From positions 744,001-808,000 of the forward strand of contig NZ_CP051151.1 in NCBI RefSeq assembly GCF_013745115.1: 64,000 nt of DNA, read 5' to 3'. The notes under the pieces were generated by a model that made no database searches, was not told the DNA's origin, and saw only the letters and a list, made by a program, of their open reading frames with translations. Both the position numbers and the translations under genes were made by a program. This DNA comes from Hujiaoplasma nucleasis. GTDB lineage: Bacteria; Bacillota_I; Bacilli_A; Izemoplasmatales; Hujiaoplasmataceae. This document shows positions 18,863-28,289 of the stretch, in pieces; positions within the stretch are counted from its first letter, which is position 1; every line of letters begins with the position of its first letter.

Positions 18863-19305
18863 GAGTAAATCACCACCACGACTAAAACAACAAGTATAGC
18901 TCCAATAAAACTAATAATATTTCTATAAATCGCTGCTTTCTTATTGAAAAACTTACTTTCCATTGCGAAATACACCAGTCCCACACTCATTAAGGTGACT
19001 AAAAATCCAGCCACTTGAGGATAAGCAACAAAGGGTGACATAAAAGTAATACTACCAATAGACATCCCAATAACATATCCTAAAAAACCAGATTCTTCAC
19101 CTAAAATCGAAGATATGAATGATGGGGTAATAACCGCTAATAAAATTCCCACAAACAGAAATAAAGGAATTAAAACAGGCATGAGTTTAACAAAACTTTT
19201 ATAAGCTTTTATCAAAGCTTTTTTGGTTTTTTCTTTATCTTTAAAAAAAGATACTAATAATAGCACAATCGCTAATCCGTAAATTATATAAGTTTCTGTA
19301 GACAT
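18859..19305 (-). CDS. Predicted permease (COG0701/ArsP-like), half-size subunit 1
   Basis: 148 residues from ATG 19305, which has AAAGGAG six to seven bases upstream; the longer reading frame beginning at 19353 lacks a ribosome site. It contains the matching half-motif GEESGFLGYVIGMSIGSITFMSP and about four helices, plus a charged cytoplasmic loop after TM1. First gene of a two-gene operon divergent from glnA. Confidence 0.72.
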   Translation of the reverse strand: MSTETYIIYGLAIVLLLVSFFKDKEKTKKALIKAYKSFVKLMPVLIPLFLFVGILLAVITPSFISSILGEESGFLGYVIGMSIGSITFMSPFVAYPQVAGFLVTLMSVGLVYFAMESKFFNKKAAIYRNIISFIGAILVVLVVVVIYS

Positions 19306-19431
19306 TTTATCTCCTTTATGACTTATTCTATCTATATGTTTTTGATAAGTCAAAACAAGTGCTTATTTTTCAATAACCACTTATATGTTTATTTTAAAAG
19401 TGATATAATAAAAACCTATAAAGGAGGCATT

Positions 19432-20862
19432 ATGTTTAAAACAATTCAAGAAATGATTTCTTACGTAAAGAAGGAAAACATCGAAATCATTGATTTAAAA
19501 GTTTGTGATATGCTTGGCATATGGCACAGAATAAGCATTACATCTAATAAACTTGATGAAAGTATTATGGAAAAGGGCATTGGTTTTGATGGTTCAAGTT
19601 ATCACTTTTTGACTGTAGAAAAATCAGATATGGTGATGATTCCTGATGTATCCACAGCCTATATAGATCCTTTTAGATCATATAAAACCATAAATGTGAT
19701 TGCTAATATCTATGTCATTAAAGATAATCAATATCTAAGATTTTCTGATGATCCACGTTACGTTGCTGAAAAAACAGAAAACTTATTTAAAAAAGATAAT
19801 ATTTCTGATGAAATATTACTTGGGCCGGAATATGAATTTTACGTCCTAGATCATATGTCTTACAAAATTAGTGACCATCATTTAGAAGTGAAAATCGATA
19901 GTGAACAAGCCCAATGGTCATCATCAAAAACTGAAAACAATCTAGGTTTACATGTTAGAGATCATGGAGCTTATCATTTAGATTCACCATTGGATCATTC
20001 TTATGATTTAAGAACTAAGGTTGTTGTTGAAGCAGAAAAGATAAATATACCAATTAAATACCACCATTCAGAAAATGGCGGACCAGGACAAGTGGAAATT
20101 GAAGTCAATTTTGCTGGAGTTAAAGAGATGGGTGATAGGACAATGAAAATCAAACATCTACTCAAAAACACTGCAAAATCAATGAATAAAACCATTAGTT
20201 TTATGCCAAAACCATTCTCTAATGAATTGGGTAGTGGTATGCATGTTCATATTCAATTAAAACATCAAGGAAAATATATTTTCTTTGATAAATCAGGCTA
20301 TTCAGGCTTATCAAAAATAGCTCATTATGCTATTGGCGGAATTTTAAAGCATGCCAAAAGTTTATGTGCCTTTACAAATCCTAGCACCAACTCATACAAA
20401 CGATTAGTCCCAGGTTTTGAAGCTCCTGTAACCTTAGCTTATGCGACAGCCAATCGATCAGCTGTAATTAGAATTCCTGGCTACACCATCCAAGAAGATG
20501 AAAAAAGATTTGAACTTAGAAGCCCTGATGCTATGAGTAATCCTTATCTTTGTTTTTCAGCCATTATGATGGCTGCTTATGATGGAATTAAAAATAAAAT
20601 AGACCCAAGTCTTTTAGGCTTTGGTCCCTATGATATCAATCTCTATGACTTACCTGCATCAGAACAAAACAAAATACAAAGTCTACCGACAAACTTAAAA
20701 GAAGCTGCGTCGGAATTAGAGAATGATTATGAATATTTATTGGTTGGAAATGTTTTTTCTAAAATAATGATTGATAATCAAATAAAACAACTACTAACTG
20801 AAGAAAAAGAAATATCAAAGTTACCACATCCAAAAGAATTTGAACTGTATTACAATAGATAA
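19432..20862 (+). CDS. glnA: Glutamine synthetase, type I
   Basis: Condenses ammonium and glutamate to glutamine using ATP. 476 residues from ATG 19432, fixed by AAAGGAGG; the frame is open further upstream but has no ribosome site there. Active-site elements are intact: GFDGSSYHF, PEYEFYV with metal Glu, HHSENGGPGQVEIEVNFA, MHVHIQL, and the substrate loop NPSTNSYKRLVPGFEAP. The C-terminal INLYDLP corresponds to the adenylylation-site region, but no adenylyltransferase is seen. Monocistronic with a strong terminator. Confidence 0.95.
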   Translation: MFKTIQEMISYVKKENIEIIDLKVCDMLGIWHRISITSNKLDESIMEKGIGFDGSSYHFLTVEKSDMVMIPDVSTAYIDPFRSYKTINVIANIYVIKDNQYLRFSDDPRYVAEKTENLFKKDNISDEILLGPEYEFYVLDHMSYKISDHHLEVKIDSEQAQWSSSKTENNLGLHVRDHGAYHLDSPLDHSYDLRTKVVVEAEKINIPIKYHHSENGGPGQVEIEVNFAGVKEMGDRTMKIKHLLKNTAKSMNKTISFMPKPFSNELGSGMHVHIQLKHQGKYIFFDKSGYSGLSKIAHYAIGGILKHAKSLCAFTNPSTNSYKRLVPGFEAPVTLAYATANRSAVIRIPGYTIQEDEKRFELRSPDAMSNPYLCFSAIMMAAYDGIKNKIDPSLLGFGPYDINLYDLPASEQNKIQSLPTNLKEAASELENDYEYLLVGNVFSKIMIDNQIKQLLTEEKEISKLPHPKEFELYYNR

Positions 20863-20865
20863 AAA

Positions 20866-20893
20866 AAATCCACATACTCATGTGGATTTTTTA
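20866..20893. terminator. Terminator downstream of glnA
   Basis: Arms AAATCCACA and TGTGGATTT with a short loop, flanked by A and T runs. Bidirectional, serving the convergent membrane-protein gene too. Confidence 0.85.
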
Positions 20894-21295
20894 TTGATTA
20901 AATAATTCAAAAAATAACATTAGCACCCCAACAAACATCATTTTTGATATAACGGCGCCTTTTATTGCGAATGAAAATGGTTTATGATTCTTTGAAATGT
21001 TTATTCTCCTATAAGTTAATACATCCTTAAGAACCCATAATAATACCATTGCTAAATATCCAGTTATTAAGTTAGATTGTAAACTTGTTAAATGAGTCAT
21101 GAAAGTATTTTCTTGTGAACCAGCCATTAATACATTGACAAACAAGAGTGTTAAAAAGAATATAATGATTAAAGACATAAGTACCCAAAGTTTTATTCTT
21201 TTCCCTTTAAGAACATGTATTTGGTATGAAATGAGTATTTGAAAGACAATAAAAATCGTAATCAGTATAAGACCTAATATTTTAGCAATTTGCAT
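20891..21295 (-). CDS. Four-helix membrane protein of unknown function
   Basis: 134 residues with four predicted membrane helices (about residues 5-27, 36-60, 75-95 and 110-130) and short basic loops. AGGAGATCCTT precedes the ATG, so it is probably expressed. I do not recognise a family. It stands alone between the glnA terminator and an AT-rich gap. Confidence 0.7.
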   Translation of the reverse strand: MQIAKILGLILITIFIVFQILISYQIHVLKGKRIKLWVLMSLIIIFFLTLLFVNVLMAGSQENTFMTHLTSLQSNLITGYLAMVLLWVLKDVLTYRRINISKNHKPFSFAIKGAVISKMMFVGVLMLFFELFNQ

Positions 21296-21383
21296 AAGGA
21301 TCTCCTAAATTAAATTATTAATTTAATCATATCAATAAATATAGATAAAAGTCAACATCAAAATATGAAAGCCCCTAAAATAA

Positions 21384-21411
21384 AACTGAGTTATCAAGCG
21401 ATAACTCAGTT
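21384..21411 (-). terminator. Terminator of the EIIC-DUF2087 operon
   Basis: Perfect 12-bp arms AACTGAGTTATC and GATAACTCAGTT with a 4-nt loop overlap the stop codon of the DUF2087 gene; T-rich sequence follows on the minus strand. Confidence 0.8.
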
Positions 21412-21693
21412 ATTGTTTACCCAATATTTTGATCCATCTAATTCTCTTTTTAATAAACCATAATCAACCAAATATCTTCTAATCATGACATAATCATCAA
21501 GAACTGGTTCTAATATTTGATTAACTTCTTTTTCTGAATAAGCTTTATAGGTATCAAATAAAGTAATAATCCACAATAAACAAAGGTATTTTTGTTTTAA
21601 CTTCTTAGGAAATCTAATCATTATTAATTTATCTTTATCAATAAAAAACTTATTTAAAACTTCTTCTTTTTCTTGTAAGCTATAATCAAACAT
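21406..21693 (-). CDS. DUF2087 domain protein
   Basis: 95 residues that are almost entirely a DUF2087 domain: IRFPKKLKQKYLCLLWI, then YSEKEVNQILEPVLDDYVMIRRYLVDYGLLKRE and a final Tyr-Trp. The domain resembles a winged-helix fold and is often attached to HTH regulators, so DNA or RNA binding is possible but unproven. It follows the EIIC gene by 15 bp with AAAGGAG as ribosome site, so the two are co-transcribed. Confidence 0.82.
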   Translation of the reverse strand: MFDYSLQEKEEVLNKFFIDKDKLIMIRFPKKLKQKYLCLLWIITLFDTYKAYSEKEVNQILEPVLDDYVMIRRYLVDYGLLKRELDGSKYWVNNN

Positions 21694-21708
21694 AATATCT
21701 CCTTTAAA

Positions 21709-22713
21709 TTAAAGTTTTAAGTCTCCTTCAACAATAAGTCCTTTTTTTCTAAAAATATAATCTACGATAAATATTAAAATAATAGGCAATACAAGATGCA
21801 ATATACTTATAGATAAATAAGAACCTAAAGAATAATCCATAGCGTCTAAAGTTCCAAACTGACCAACAAATCCAGATGTACCCATACCAGCACCTATTGA
21901 TGTTGTTTCTGTTTTAAATAATAAAGTCGAAATAGGTCCTAATATAGCAGACACAATAATGGTTGGCAGCCAGATAATCGGTTTCTTTAGGATGTTTTTG
22001 AACTGCAACATAGAGGTACCGATTGCTATAGAAATCACAGTACCAATATTGTTATCTTTTCTAGACATAATAGCAAAACCAATCATTTGAACACTACAAC
22101 CAACCACTGCAGCACCTCCTGCGATACCACCAATAGAAATTGCAATAGCTATGGCTGCCGAAGAGATTGGAGCTGTTAAAGCCATACCCATAACAACTGC
22201 GATAACAAGCCCCATTAAGAATGGTTGTAAATTCGTTGCATATTGAATGAAATCACCTAGTGATGTCATTGTGGCTTGAACTGGTGAGCCTATAAGTTTC
22301 GTAATAATTAAAGCTGTAATAACTCCAGTTAATGGCACCAATAATATATCAATAGGTGTTTTCTTTTTTAATAAATAAATAAAGACAAAATATACAGAAA
22401 TCGTTGTCAAATAAGCCACCATAGGATCATTATAAAAACCAGTAGCAATCCCACCTGCAACTCCACTAACAACTAACTTAATACCCTCTAAATTCAATGC
22501 AATAGCTATTCCAAAACCAATACCTATACCCATAAAGGCTTTAAGTATTGTTGATAAGCTAGTTAAAGCGACTTCAATTGAATCTAAACCTATTTTTCCT
22601 GATAAAAAACCAAGTTGACCAATAATAACCCCAATGATTAGGGTTGAGAATAAACCAATTGCCATACCATTAAAACTTGTAATAAAGAAATTCAATACAC
22701 CTTTTTTTGTCAT
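21709..22713 (-). CDS. Orphan PTS_EIIC_2-type membrane protein
   Basis: 334 residues, about ten helices, very rich in Gly/Ala/Ile. It matches the stand-alone EIIC_2 type, with repeated small-residue helices such as GIGIGFGIAIAL and ISSAAIAIAISIGGIAGGAA. No EIIA, EIIB, HPr or sugar-catabolic gene lies nearby. Stand-alone members may not use the phosphotransferase mechanism, so the substrate is unknown. AGGAGGCATCAG precedes the ATG; DUF2087 follows in the same operon. Confidence 0.8.
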   Translation of the reverse strand: MTKKGVLNFFITSFNGMAIGLFSTLIIGVIIGQLGFLSGKIGLDSIEVALTSLSTILKAFMGIGIGFGIAIALNLEGIKLVVSGVAGGIATGFYNDPMVAYLTTISVYFVFIYLLKKKTPIDILLVPLTGVITALIITKLIGSPVQATMTSLGDFIQYATNLQPFLMGLVIAVVMGMALTAPISSAAIAIAISIGGIAGGAAVVGCSVQMIGFAIMSRKDNNIGTVISIAIGTSMLQFKNILKKPIIWLPTIIVSAILGPISTLLFKTETTSIGAGMGTSGFVGQFGTLDAMDYSLGSYLSISILHLVLPIILIFIVDYIFRKKGLIVEGDLKL

Positions 22714-22779
22714 CTGATGCCTCCTTATATAAACCGTGATTCTATTTTATCAAATATATTTTGAAATTTAAAAGAAAAT

Positions 22780-23757
22780 TCATTTTTCTTGTGGATACTT
22801 TAACTTCCAAGTTTCTCTTAAGTCATCCATTTGTTTTAACATGTTGATGGTATCCTTATGAGACATGATTTGACTTTCAAGTTTATTTTGATGTATACAT
22901 TCAATAACTTCCTTAATCTCATACTCAAAGCCATTGACTTTATGTGGGATATCTATAACTTTAATAAGCTGTTTTTGATGGTTATAAACGCTAGCCTTTT
23001 CTGCATAAAAGAAACCCTCTATGACAACATAAGCTAAGTCACCATAAATATAGGCTATGATAGGTTGATTTTCAATGATAGATGCCTTTAAATGAGCTTT
23101 AGCGTTTTGATAATAATATTCAATAGATTCTGACAAATCTATACCCTTATCGCTAAGTTGAACTTGTGATTTAAATGACTGAGCTTGACCTAAAAAAATA
23201 TTAGCAAAGGTAATTGGATATATACCAACATCTAATAAGGCTCCCCCACCTAGTTTTGGATTCAATAAACGATGACTTTCATCAACATCAGCCTTAAAAC
23301 AAAAGTCAGCTTTTATATACATTACTTTTCCAATATTTCCATCTTTTACTTCTTTTTGAATAGCTTGAATGACTGGTAAAAACCTAGTCCACATGGCTTC
23401 CATAACAAAACATTGTTTGACTTTAGCCTTTTTAAAAACCCGGTCAGCTTGACTAGCATTTAAGGTGAAGGCTTTTTCACATAAGATATGTTTTTTATAA
23501 TCTAAAATATCCATCATTTGTTCAAAATGTAATCCATGAGGTGTTGCTATATAGATAAGATCAACTTGAGGATCACTATAAAGTTCTTGGTATGAATTAT
23601 AAGTCTTCTCAAAAGAATATTTATCTTGATATAACTTAGCTCTTTTTATATCCCTAGATGCAATCGCATATAAGCATAAATCATCTTTATAATATAAAGC
23701 AGCTTGACAGAAGGTGTGGCCTATATTGCCTGCCCCAATAATACCAACATTTATCAT
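22780..23757 (-). CDS. Gfo/Idh/MocA-family NAD(P)-dependent oxidoreductase
   Basis: 325 residues. N-terminal Rossmann motif GIIGAGNIGHTF, then YIATPHGLHFEQ, the catalytic-region Lys in CEKAFTLN (about residue 95), and EAMWTRFLP, a pattern shared with dihydrodiol-dehydrogenase-like and sugar dehydrogenases. The C-terminal half is the GFO_IDH_MocA substrate domain with GGGALLDVGIYP. The sugar or polyol substrate is unknown. Monocistronic. Confidence 0.9.
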   Translation of the reverse strand: MINVGIIGAGNIGHTFCQAALYYKDDLCLYAIASRDIKRAKLYQDKYSFEKTYNSYQELYSDPQVDLIYIATPHGLHFEQMMDILDYKKHILCEKAFTLNASQADRVFKKAKVKQCFVMEAMWTRFLPVIQAIQKEVKDGNIGKVMYIKADFCFKADVDESHRLLNPKLGGGALLDVGIYPITFANIFLGQAQSFKSQVQLSDKGIDLSESIEYYYQNAKAHLKASIIENQPIIAYIYGDLAYVVIEGFFYAEKASVYNHQKQLIKVIDIPHKVNGFEYEIKEVIECIHQNKLESQIMSHKDTINMLKQMDDLRETWKLKYPQEK

Positions 23758-23883
23758 ATAATTTACCCTTTCATAAGCATAATACTAAACAATAAAGCAA
23801 TACATAAAAAAATGAAAATACCTATTTATGGCTTTAATCCATAAATAACAATAAATCAAAAACAAGAATAAATATAAATCAAA

Positions 23884-25038
23884 TTATAGACCTAAAGTAA
23901 ACTTTTTTACGCCCAATACGAATAGACACATTAAAGAAATACCCATAATAATTAAATACAAAGCTTGAGTCGCCTTTAATGCATCTAAAATAAGTCCACT
24001 AACAGATACACCTATAATGGCTCCTAAGCCATAAGCAGTAAATAAAACTCCATATCTTTTAGAATAATTATTTAGCCCATAAATTGTTTTTATTGCATTG
24101 GGAGCAATGGCTAGCCAAGCACCTAATATAAACCAAAAGCCAGAAAAAGATAAAAGGTATAAACCAAAGAATCTACCCTTGTTTATATAAGCAATAATCC
24201 CACTTAAGAAAAGGATAAAAACAGCTAATCTTATAATATTTTTTAAATTAAATCTGTCAGACAAGTAACCGAACAAGAGTCTTGACATACCATTAGCTAA
24301 GGCGAACATAGTCATCGCCAATGTAACCTTCGATGGCGAGAAGTCATAATATTGAACACCTACTTGATAAGAAAGTCCAATCATCATCAAACCTATGGTT
24401 GTCCCAAACAAGAAAAGAAAATATAAGATAATAAATACTTTATCTATCTTAATTTTCGATCCTACCGATACATCTTTTTCTAGTGACTTATCAAGACTCG
24501 TCAACTTGGTACTTGTGATCATTAGAATGATAAAACTTAATAAGCCTATAAGCATAAAAGTTTGGTGTAAAGTCACATTATTTAATAAAGTTTTTATAAT
24601 AGGAGCTGTCACCAAAGGTGATAAACCAAAACCAGCAAGTACCAATCCTGTATAAAAACCACTATTTTTATTAAATAAAGACTGAATAATCATAATAGGT
24701 ATGCCATAGAGTATCCCTACACCTAAGCCAATGAAAACACCATACATGATGACCAATCCAAAAATAGTTGTGGTTAACCCTGCCATTACCCAACCAAAGA
24801 CAATCAATAACACCCCAATAAAAGCAAACTTTTTCATATTTATTAAATTTAGGAATCTTCCTGAAATAACCATTGATAGTGCATAAAACCATAAAGAAAC
24901 CATATATGGAAGTCCACTCATAAAGGTATTAATTTCATAAAAGCTTTCAACAGGAATTCTGAATACACTCCAAGTATAAACTGAACCAAGCATAATCATT
25001 GTGATTAAACTCATTGTAATCAAAGTCGTTTTTTTCAT
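23884..25038 (-). CDS. MFS transporter, oxalate/formate-antiporter-like (OFA) family
   Basis: 384 residues and 12 helices. The opening segment MIMLGSVYTWSVFRIP is characteristic of the OFA branch, as are the GxGxGxxYG-like GLGVGILYGIPI and the central SRLLFGYLSDRF MFS loop motif. ATG 25038 is preferred over TTG 25050, with GGGGTGG upstream. It probably moves a small monocarboxylate or oxalate-like anion; the substrate is not determined. It stands alone, facing the divergent flavoprotein gene. Confidence 0.82.
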   Translation of the reverse strand: MKKTTLITMSLITMIMLGSVYTWSVFRIPVESFYEINTFMSGLPYMVSLWFYALSMVISGRFLNLINMKKFAFIGVLLIVFGWVMAGLTTTIFGLVIMYGVFIGLGVGILYGIPIMIIQSLFNKNSGFYTGLVLAGFGLSPLVTAPIIKTLLNNVTLHQTFMLIGLLSFIILMITSTKLTSLDKSLEKDVSVGSKIKIDKVFIILYFLFLFGTTIGLMMIGLSYQVGVQYYDFSPSKVTLAMTMFALANGMSRLLFGYLSDRFNLKNIIRLAVFILFLSGIIAYINKGRFFGLYLLSFSGFWFILGAWLAIAPNAIKTIYGLNNYSKRYGVLFTAYGLGAIIGVSVSGLILDALKATQALYLIIMGISLMCLFVLGVKKFTLGL

Positions 25039-25204
25039 AAGCCACCCCAAATCATATTTTTTGATAACTTATTATATCATTATTCTAATAAAATAGAATA
25101 ATAAAGACTAAGCAGCTAAACAATGAAAAGAAAAATGTCTTATCATCAATATAAAAAAATATGTTACAATATATAAGTAAAAGATTAAGAAAGAAGGTGA
25201 TTCA

Positions 25205-26431
25205 ATGATCTATGACGCCATAATTATTGGTGGGGGTCCAGCAGGACTTATGGCCGCCAATATTTTTTCTCAAGAAAAAGTAAATTTTTTATTATTAGAG
25301 AAGAATGACCAAGTTGGTAAAAAATTATTAATGACTGGTGGGGGTCGGTCAAATGTTACAAACAACCTATCTGTTCCTGCATTTATTGATGAACTAGACT
25401 TCAAACACAAAAAGTTTCTTTATTCAACCTTGAGTTCTTTTGGTCCTCATGATGTACTTACCTTCTTCAAGAAAAAAGGTTTGAATCTAATACTTGAACC
25501 GCCAATTAAGTATTTTCCTGAAACAGGTAAAGCTTCTAGCATCCTTGCTGCCCTGACAAGAGACATCGATAAAGCTAAAATAAAATTAAAAGAACATGTC
25601 ATTGAAGTAAAAAAAGAGAGACAATATTTTCAAATAAAAACAAAAGAAAATGAATACCTAAGCAAATATTTAATCATTGCAACTGGATCTAAAAGTTTTC
25701 CAGAAACGGGGTCTAATGGTGATGGATTAATCTTCGCTAATCATTTTAATATATCAATCAAAGAATTCACACCTGCGGAAACCTCAGTCTATGGTTTTAA
25801 AGATCAATTACCTTTTAAACAACTTAAAGGAGCAAAATTATCAAATGTAAGATTATTTATTAATGGTAAAAAAAGCAAATTCCAAGATGATATGATTTTC
25901 ACTCATTTTGGATTGTCTGGGCCAGTGATTTTTCATGCTTCCCACCAAATATTCAATCATTTACAAAAAGGCAATACCAAAGTTTCATTTTCTCTTTGTG
26001 GTTTAGATTATAATGCGTTAAATCAATATTTTATCAATCTTGATAAGGAAGCTAAACAAGTAAAGACTATATTATCCAAGTTAATACCCAATCAACTTGC
26101 TACTTATATCGAATCAAGAATAAATTATGGACATAAACCCTTCCGTGATCTTACTAAAGAAGAAAGAATTAATTTAGTTGAAATCCTTACTAATTTTGAA
26201 GTAAATATTAATCATGTGGAAGATATTCAACGTGCTTATGTAAATGCTGGTGGTATTGATACTTTAGCTTTAAACCCAAAATCATTTGAAAGTAAAACCA
26301 TCGAACATCTATATTTTGTAGGTGAAACTGTTGATATCTTTGGCCCAATAGGCGGTTTTAATATTACCATGGCCTTATCTTCAGGACACACTGCAGCCAA
26401 TCACATTTATCATCAATTAACTCATAAATAA
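25205..26431 (+). CDS. FAD-dependent oxidoreductase of the HI0933/BaiN family
   Basis: 408 residues. N-terminal dinucleotide-binding motif IIGGGPAGLMAA, then GKKLLMTGGGRSNVTN, the family fingerprint, and the C-terminal GGFNITMALSSGHTAA closing the FAD site. The inserted domain includes FTHFGLSGPVIF. Members are flavoproteins of mostly unknown reaction; BaiN relatives have been linked to bile-acid reduction in gut clostridia, which is not implied here. AAGAAGGTGATTC is the ribosome site; monocistronic. Confidence 0.9.
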   Translation: MIYDAIIIGGGPAGLMAANIFSQEKVNFLLLEKNDQVGKKLLMTGGGRSNVTNNLSVPAFIDELDFKHKKFLYSTLSSFGPHDVLTFFKKKGLNLILEPPIKYFPETGKASSILAALTRDIDKAKIKLKEHVIEVKKERQYFQIKTKENEYLSKYLIIATGSKSFPETGSNGDGLIFANHFNISIKEFTPAETSVYGFKDQLPFKQLKGAKLSNVRLFINGKKSKFQDDMIFTHFGLSGPVIFHASHQIFNHLQKGNTKVSFSLCGLDYNALNQYFINLDKEAKQVKTILSKLIPNQLATYIESRINYGHKPFRDLTKEERINLVEILTNFEVNINHVEDIQRAYVNAGGIDTLALNPKSFESKTIEHLYFVGETVDIFGPIGGFNITMALSSGHTAANHIYHQLTHK

Positions 26432-26456
26432 GAGTCATAGAAAATCATTATATAAA

Positions 26457-26494
26457 AATAACAGTATCAGATAACTTCTGATACTGTTATTAAA
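26457..26494. terminator. Bidirectional terminator
   Basis: Perfect 14-bp arms AATAACAGTATCAG and CTGATACTGTTATT with a 7-nt loop, between the convergent flavoprotein and DUF445 genes. Confidence 0.85.
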
Positions 26495-26505
26495 TTTAAT
26501 TTTAT

Positions 26506-27102
26506 CTACAAGAATATAGTGATAATATATTGGATTATACCAATAAAAGCACCTAAAAATAAACCAATTATTTCGACAAATCTTAATTCTTTGTTCATAA
26601 GACCAAAGATAATTTTTTCAAATTCAACAAAATCTAGTTCATCAATACGTCTTTTGACTAAGTCATGAATGTTTAAATTTTCTAAACCTATCGTCCTAAA
26701 TTCATCAAGCATTTGATTGAAAATATCATCACCATTTTTATCAATATATTTTTTTACAAAAGACTTAACATCTCCACCTAGAAACATTGAAGCTATGGGT
26801 GGAATTGATTCGGATAATTTTTCAACAATTTTATCTTTTAACTTTGTTTTTATCTCTTCAATTCTATCTTGACTTAGAATTTGATCCATAATGACTTCTT
26901 TAGACAGCAATTCTTCTTCAATGATATCAGCGAGTGAGATAGCAATTTGGTCTTTTCTTCTTGGAAATACTCCTTGAAAAGTAAGACCTAGAATTTTAAC
27001 TGGATTTATAGGCCTAAAAAGCATTTTAATTGCAATTTTATTGGTTATCCAACCAATAAAACCACCAATGATTACCAATAAAATAAATCGTAAAATTTCC
27101 AT
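26506..27102 (-). CDS. DUF445-family membrane protein
   Basis: 198 residues with one N-terminal and one C-terminal membrane helix bracketing an amphipathic helical domain. The N-terminal GGFIGWITNKIAIKMLFRPINP and GVFPRRKDQIA are diagnostic for DUF445 (YheB-like). The function is unknown. It is shorter than many members, which are 350-450 residues, but the two-helix bracket is complete. GGAGAATACTAT precedes the ATG. It follows the exonuclease III gene on the same strand. Confidence 0.85.
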   Translation of the reverse strand: MEILRFILLVIIGGFIGWITNKIAIKMLFRPINPVKILGLTFQGVFPRRKDQIAISLADIIEEELLSKEVIMDQILSQDRIEEIKTKLKDKIVEKLSESIPPIASMFLGGDVKSFVKKYIDKNGDDIFNQMLDEFRTIGLENLNIHDLVKRRIDELDFVEFEKIIFGLMNKELRFVEIIGLFLGAFIGIIQYIITIFL

Positions 27103-27143
27103 ATAGTATTCTCCATATTTTTATAATGTTTTATATTTTATAA

Positions 27144-27971
27144 TCACAAATCAATTTCTAATAATATTGGTGTATGATCTTGTCTATCTCCAGAATCTAT
27201 CATTTCAGACTTTCTTACTTTATTGGCTAATTTTTCACTAACCAACCAGTAATCAATTCTCCAGCCTGAATTATTGATTTTACTAGTGACGACTCTTTGA
27301 GCCCACCAAGTATATTGATCCTTTATTTGTCCATGTACATGCCTAAATGTATCAATAAAACCTTTATTTAATAAATAAGTGAAACCTTCACGTTCTTCAT
27401 CTGTAAAACCAGCAGACTGACGATTCGACTCAGGATTTGCTAGGTCTATTTCATGATGGGCAACATTATAATCTCCGGTTGCTATTACAGGTTTTTCTTC
27501 ATTCAAAGCACTTAAATAATCAGCATAAGCTTTATCCCATAACTGTCTATCTTTTAACCTTCGAAGACCATCACCAGCATTTGGTGTATAAACTTGACTT
27601 ATATAAAAATCGCCAAAGTCCAAAGTGATGATTCTCCCTTCATCATCCATAGTATCCGGTGCTTGGATTTCTGGGTAAGAAACTTGAGGAGAATATTTAT
27701 CTTTATACAAAAACATAGTTCCTGCATAGCTTTTTCTTGCGGGTTCTTGTGAACTTCTCCAAACATATTTATATGATTTAAATAAAGATTCAAGAATCTC
27801 CTTATGCTTTTTGTTTGGTCCATTGGCTGGCAATTTAGTTTCTTGTATGGCTATTACATCAGCATCCTCTTTTATAATTGTATTTAATACTTCTCTTGAT
27901 AATACAGCTCTATTAGAATCACTTGTTAAAGCCGCATTTAATGAATCAATATTCCATGAAATGAGTTTCAT
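27144..27971 (-). CDS. xth: Exodeoxyribonuclease III (AP endonuclease)
   Basis: Cuts DNA at abasic sites and trims 3' ends in base-excision repair. 275 residues with ISWNIDSLNA, catalytic Glu in IAIQETKLP, the Tyr-Pro-Asn-like VYTPNAGDGLRR, DYNVAH and the C-terminal SGDRQDHTPILLEI with the catalytic His. AGGAGGATAAA precedes the ATG. Length and motifs are normal. Confidence 0.95.
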   Translation of the reverse strand: MKLISWNIDSLNAALTSDSNRAVLSREVLNTIIKEDADVIAIQETKLPANGPNKKHKEILESLFKSYKYVWRSSQEPARKSYAGTMFLYKDKYSPQVSYPEIQAPDTMDDEGRIITLDFGDFYISQVYTPNAGDGLRRLKDRQLWDKAYADYLSALNEEKPVIATGDYNVAHHEIDLANPESNRQSAGFTDEEREGFTYLLNKGFIDTFRHVHGQIKDQYTWWAQRVVTSKINNSGWRIDYWLVSEKLANKVRKSEMIDSGDRQDHTPILLEIDL

Positions 27972-28225
27972 TTTATCCTCCTATGATATATTTCTTGTAA
28001 GTGGAATCTAATGCTTAAGATAAGCATATTAAAATTCAATAAGATTAAGAAAATTTATCTTACGTATTAAAGATATTATAGCATTTTTTATTAATTATTA
28101 AAACTTTTCTACCTTAATTTTTCTTGTTTTAATTCATATAATTGTTAATTTTACATGATCAAAATTATCACTTAAATGAAAAAGCAAGAACTAGCATTGA
28201 AAACACCCATTTTTGGCTAATAAGA

Positions 28226-28254
28226 TTGAAATATTCTCATATATATATTATACT
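28226..28254 (+). promoter_or_regulatory. Promoter of the DUF1538-PII operon
   Basis: TTGAAA (28226-28231), 17 bp, TATACT (28249-28254). The roughly 250 bp back to xth hold no gene; a short palindrome around 28010-28030 (AATGCTTA/TAAGCAT) lies near the xth side. Confidence 0.6.
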
Positions 28255-28289
28255 AATAGGTGAATGATAAATGTAAAGGAGTGAATTAT

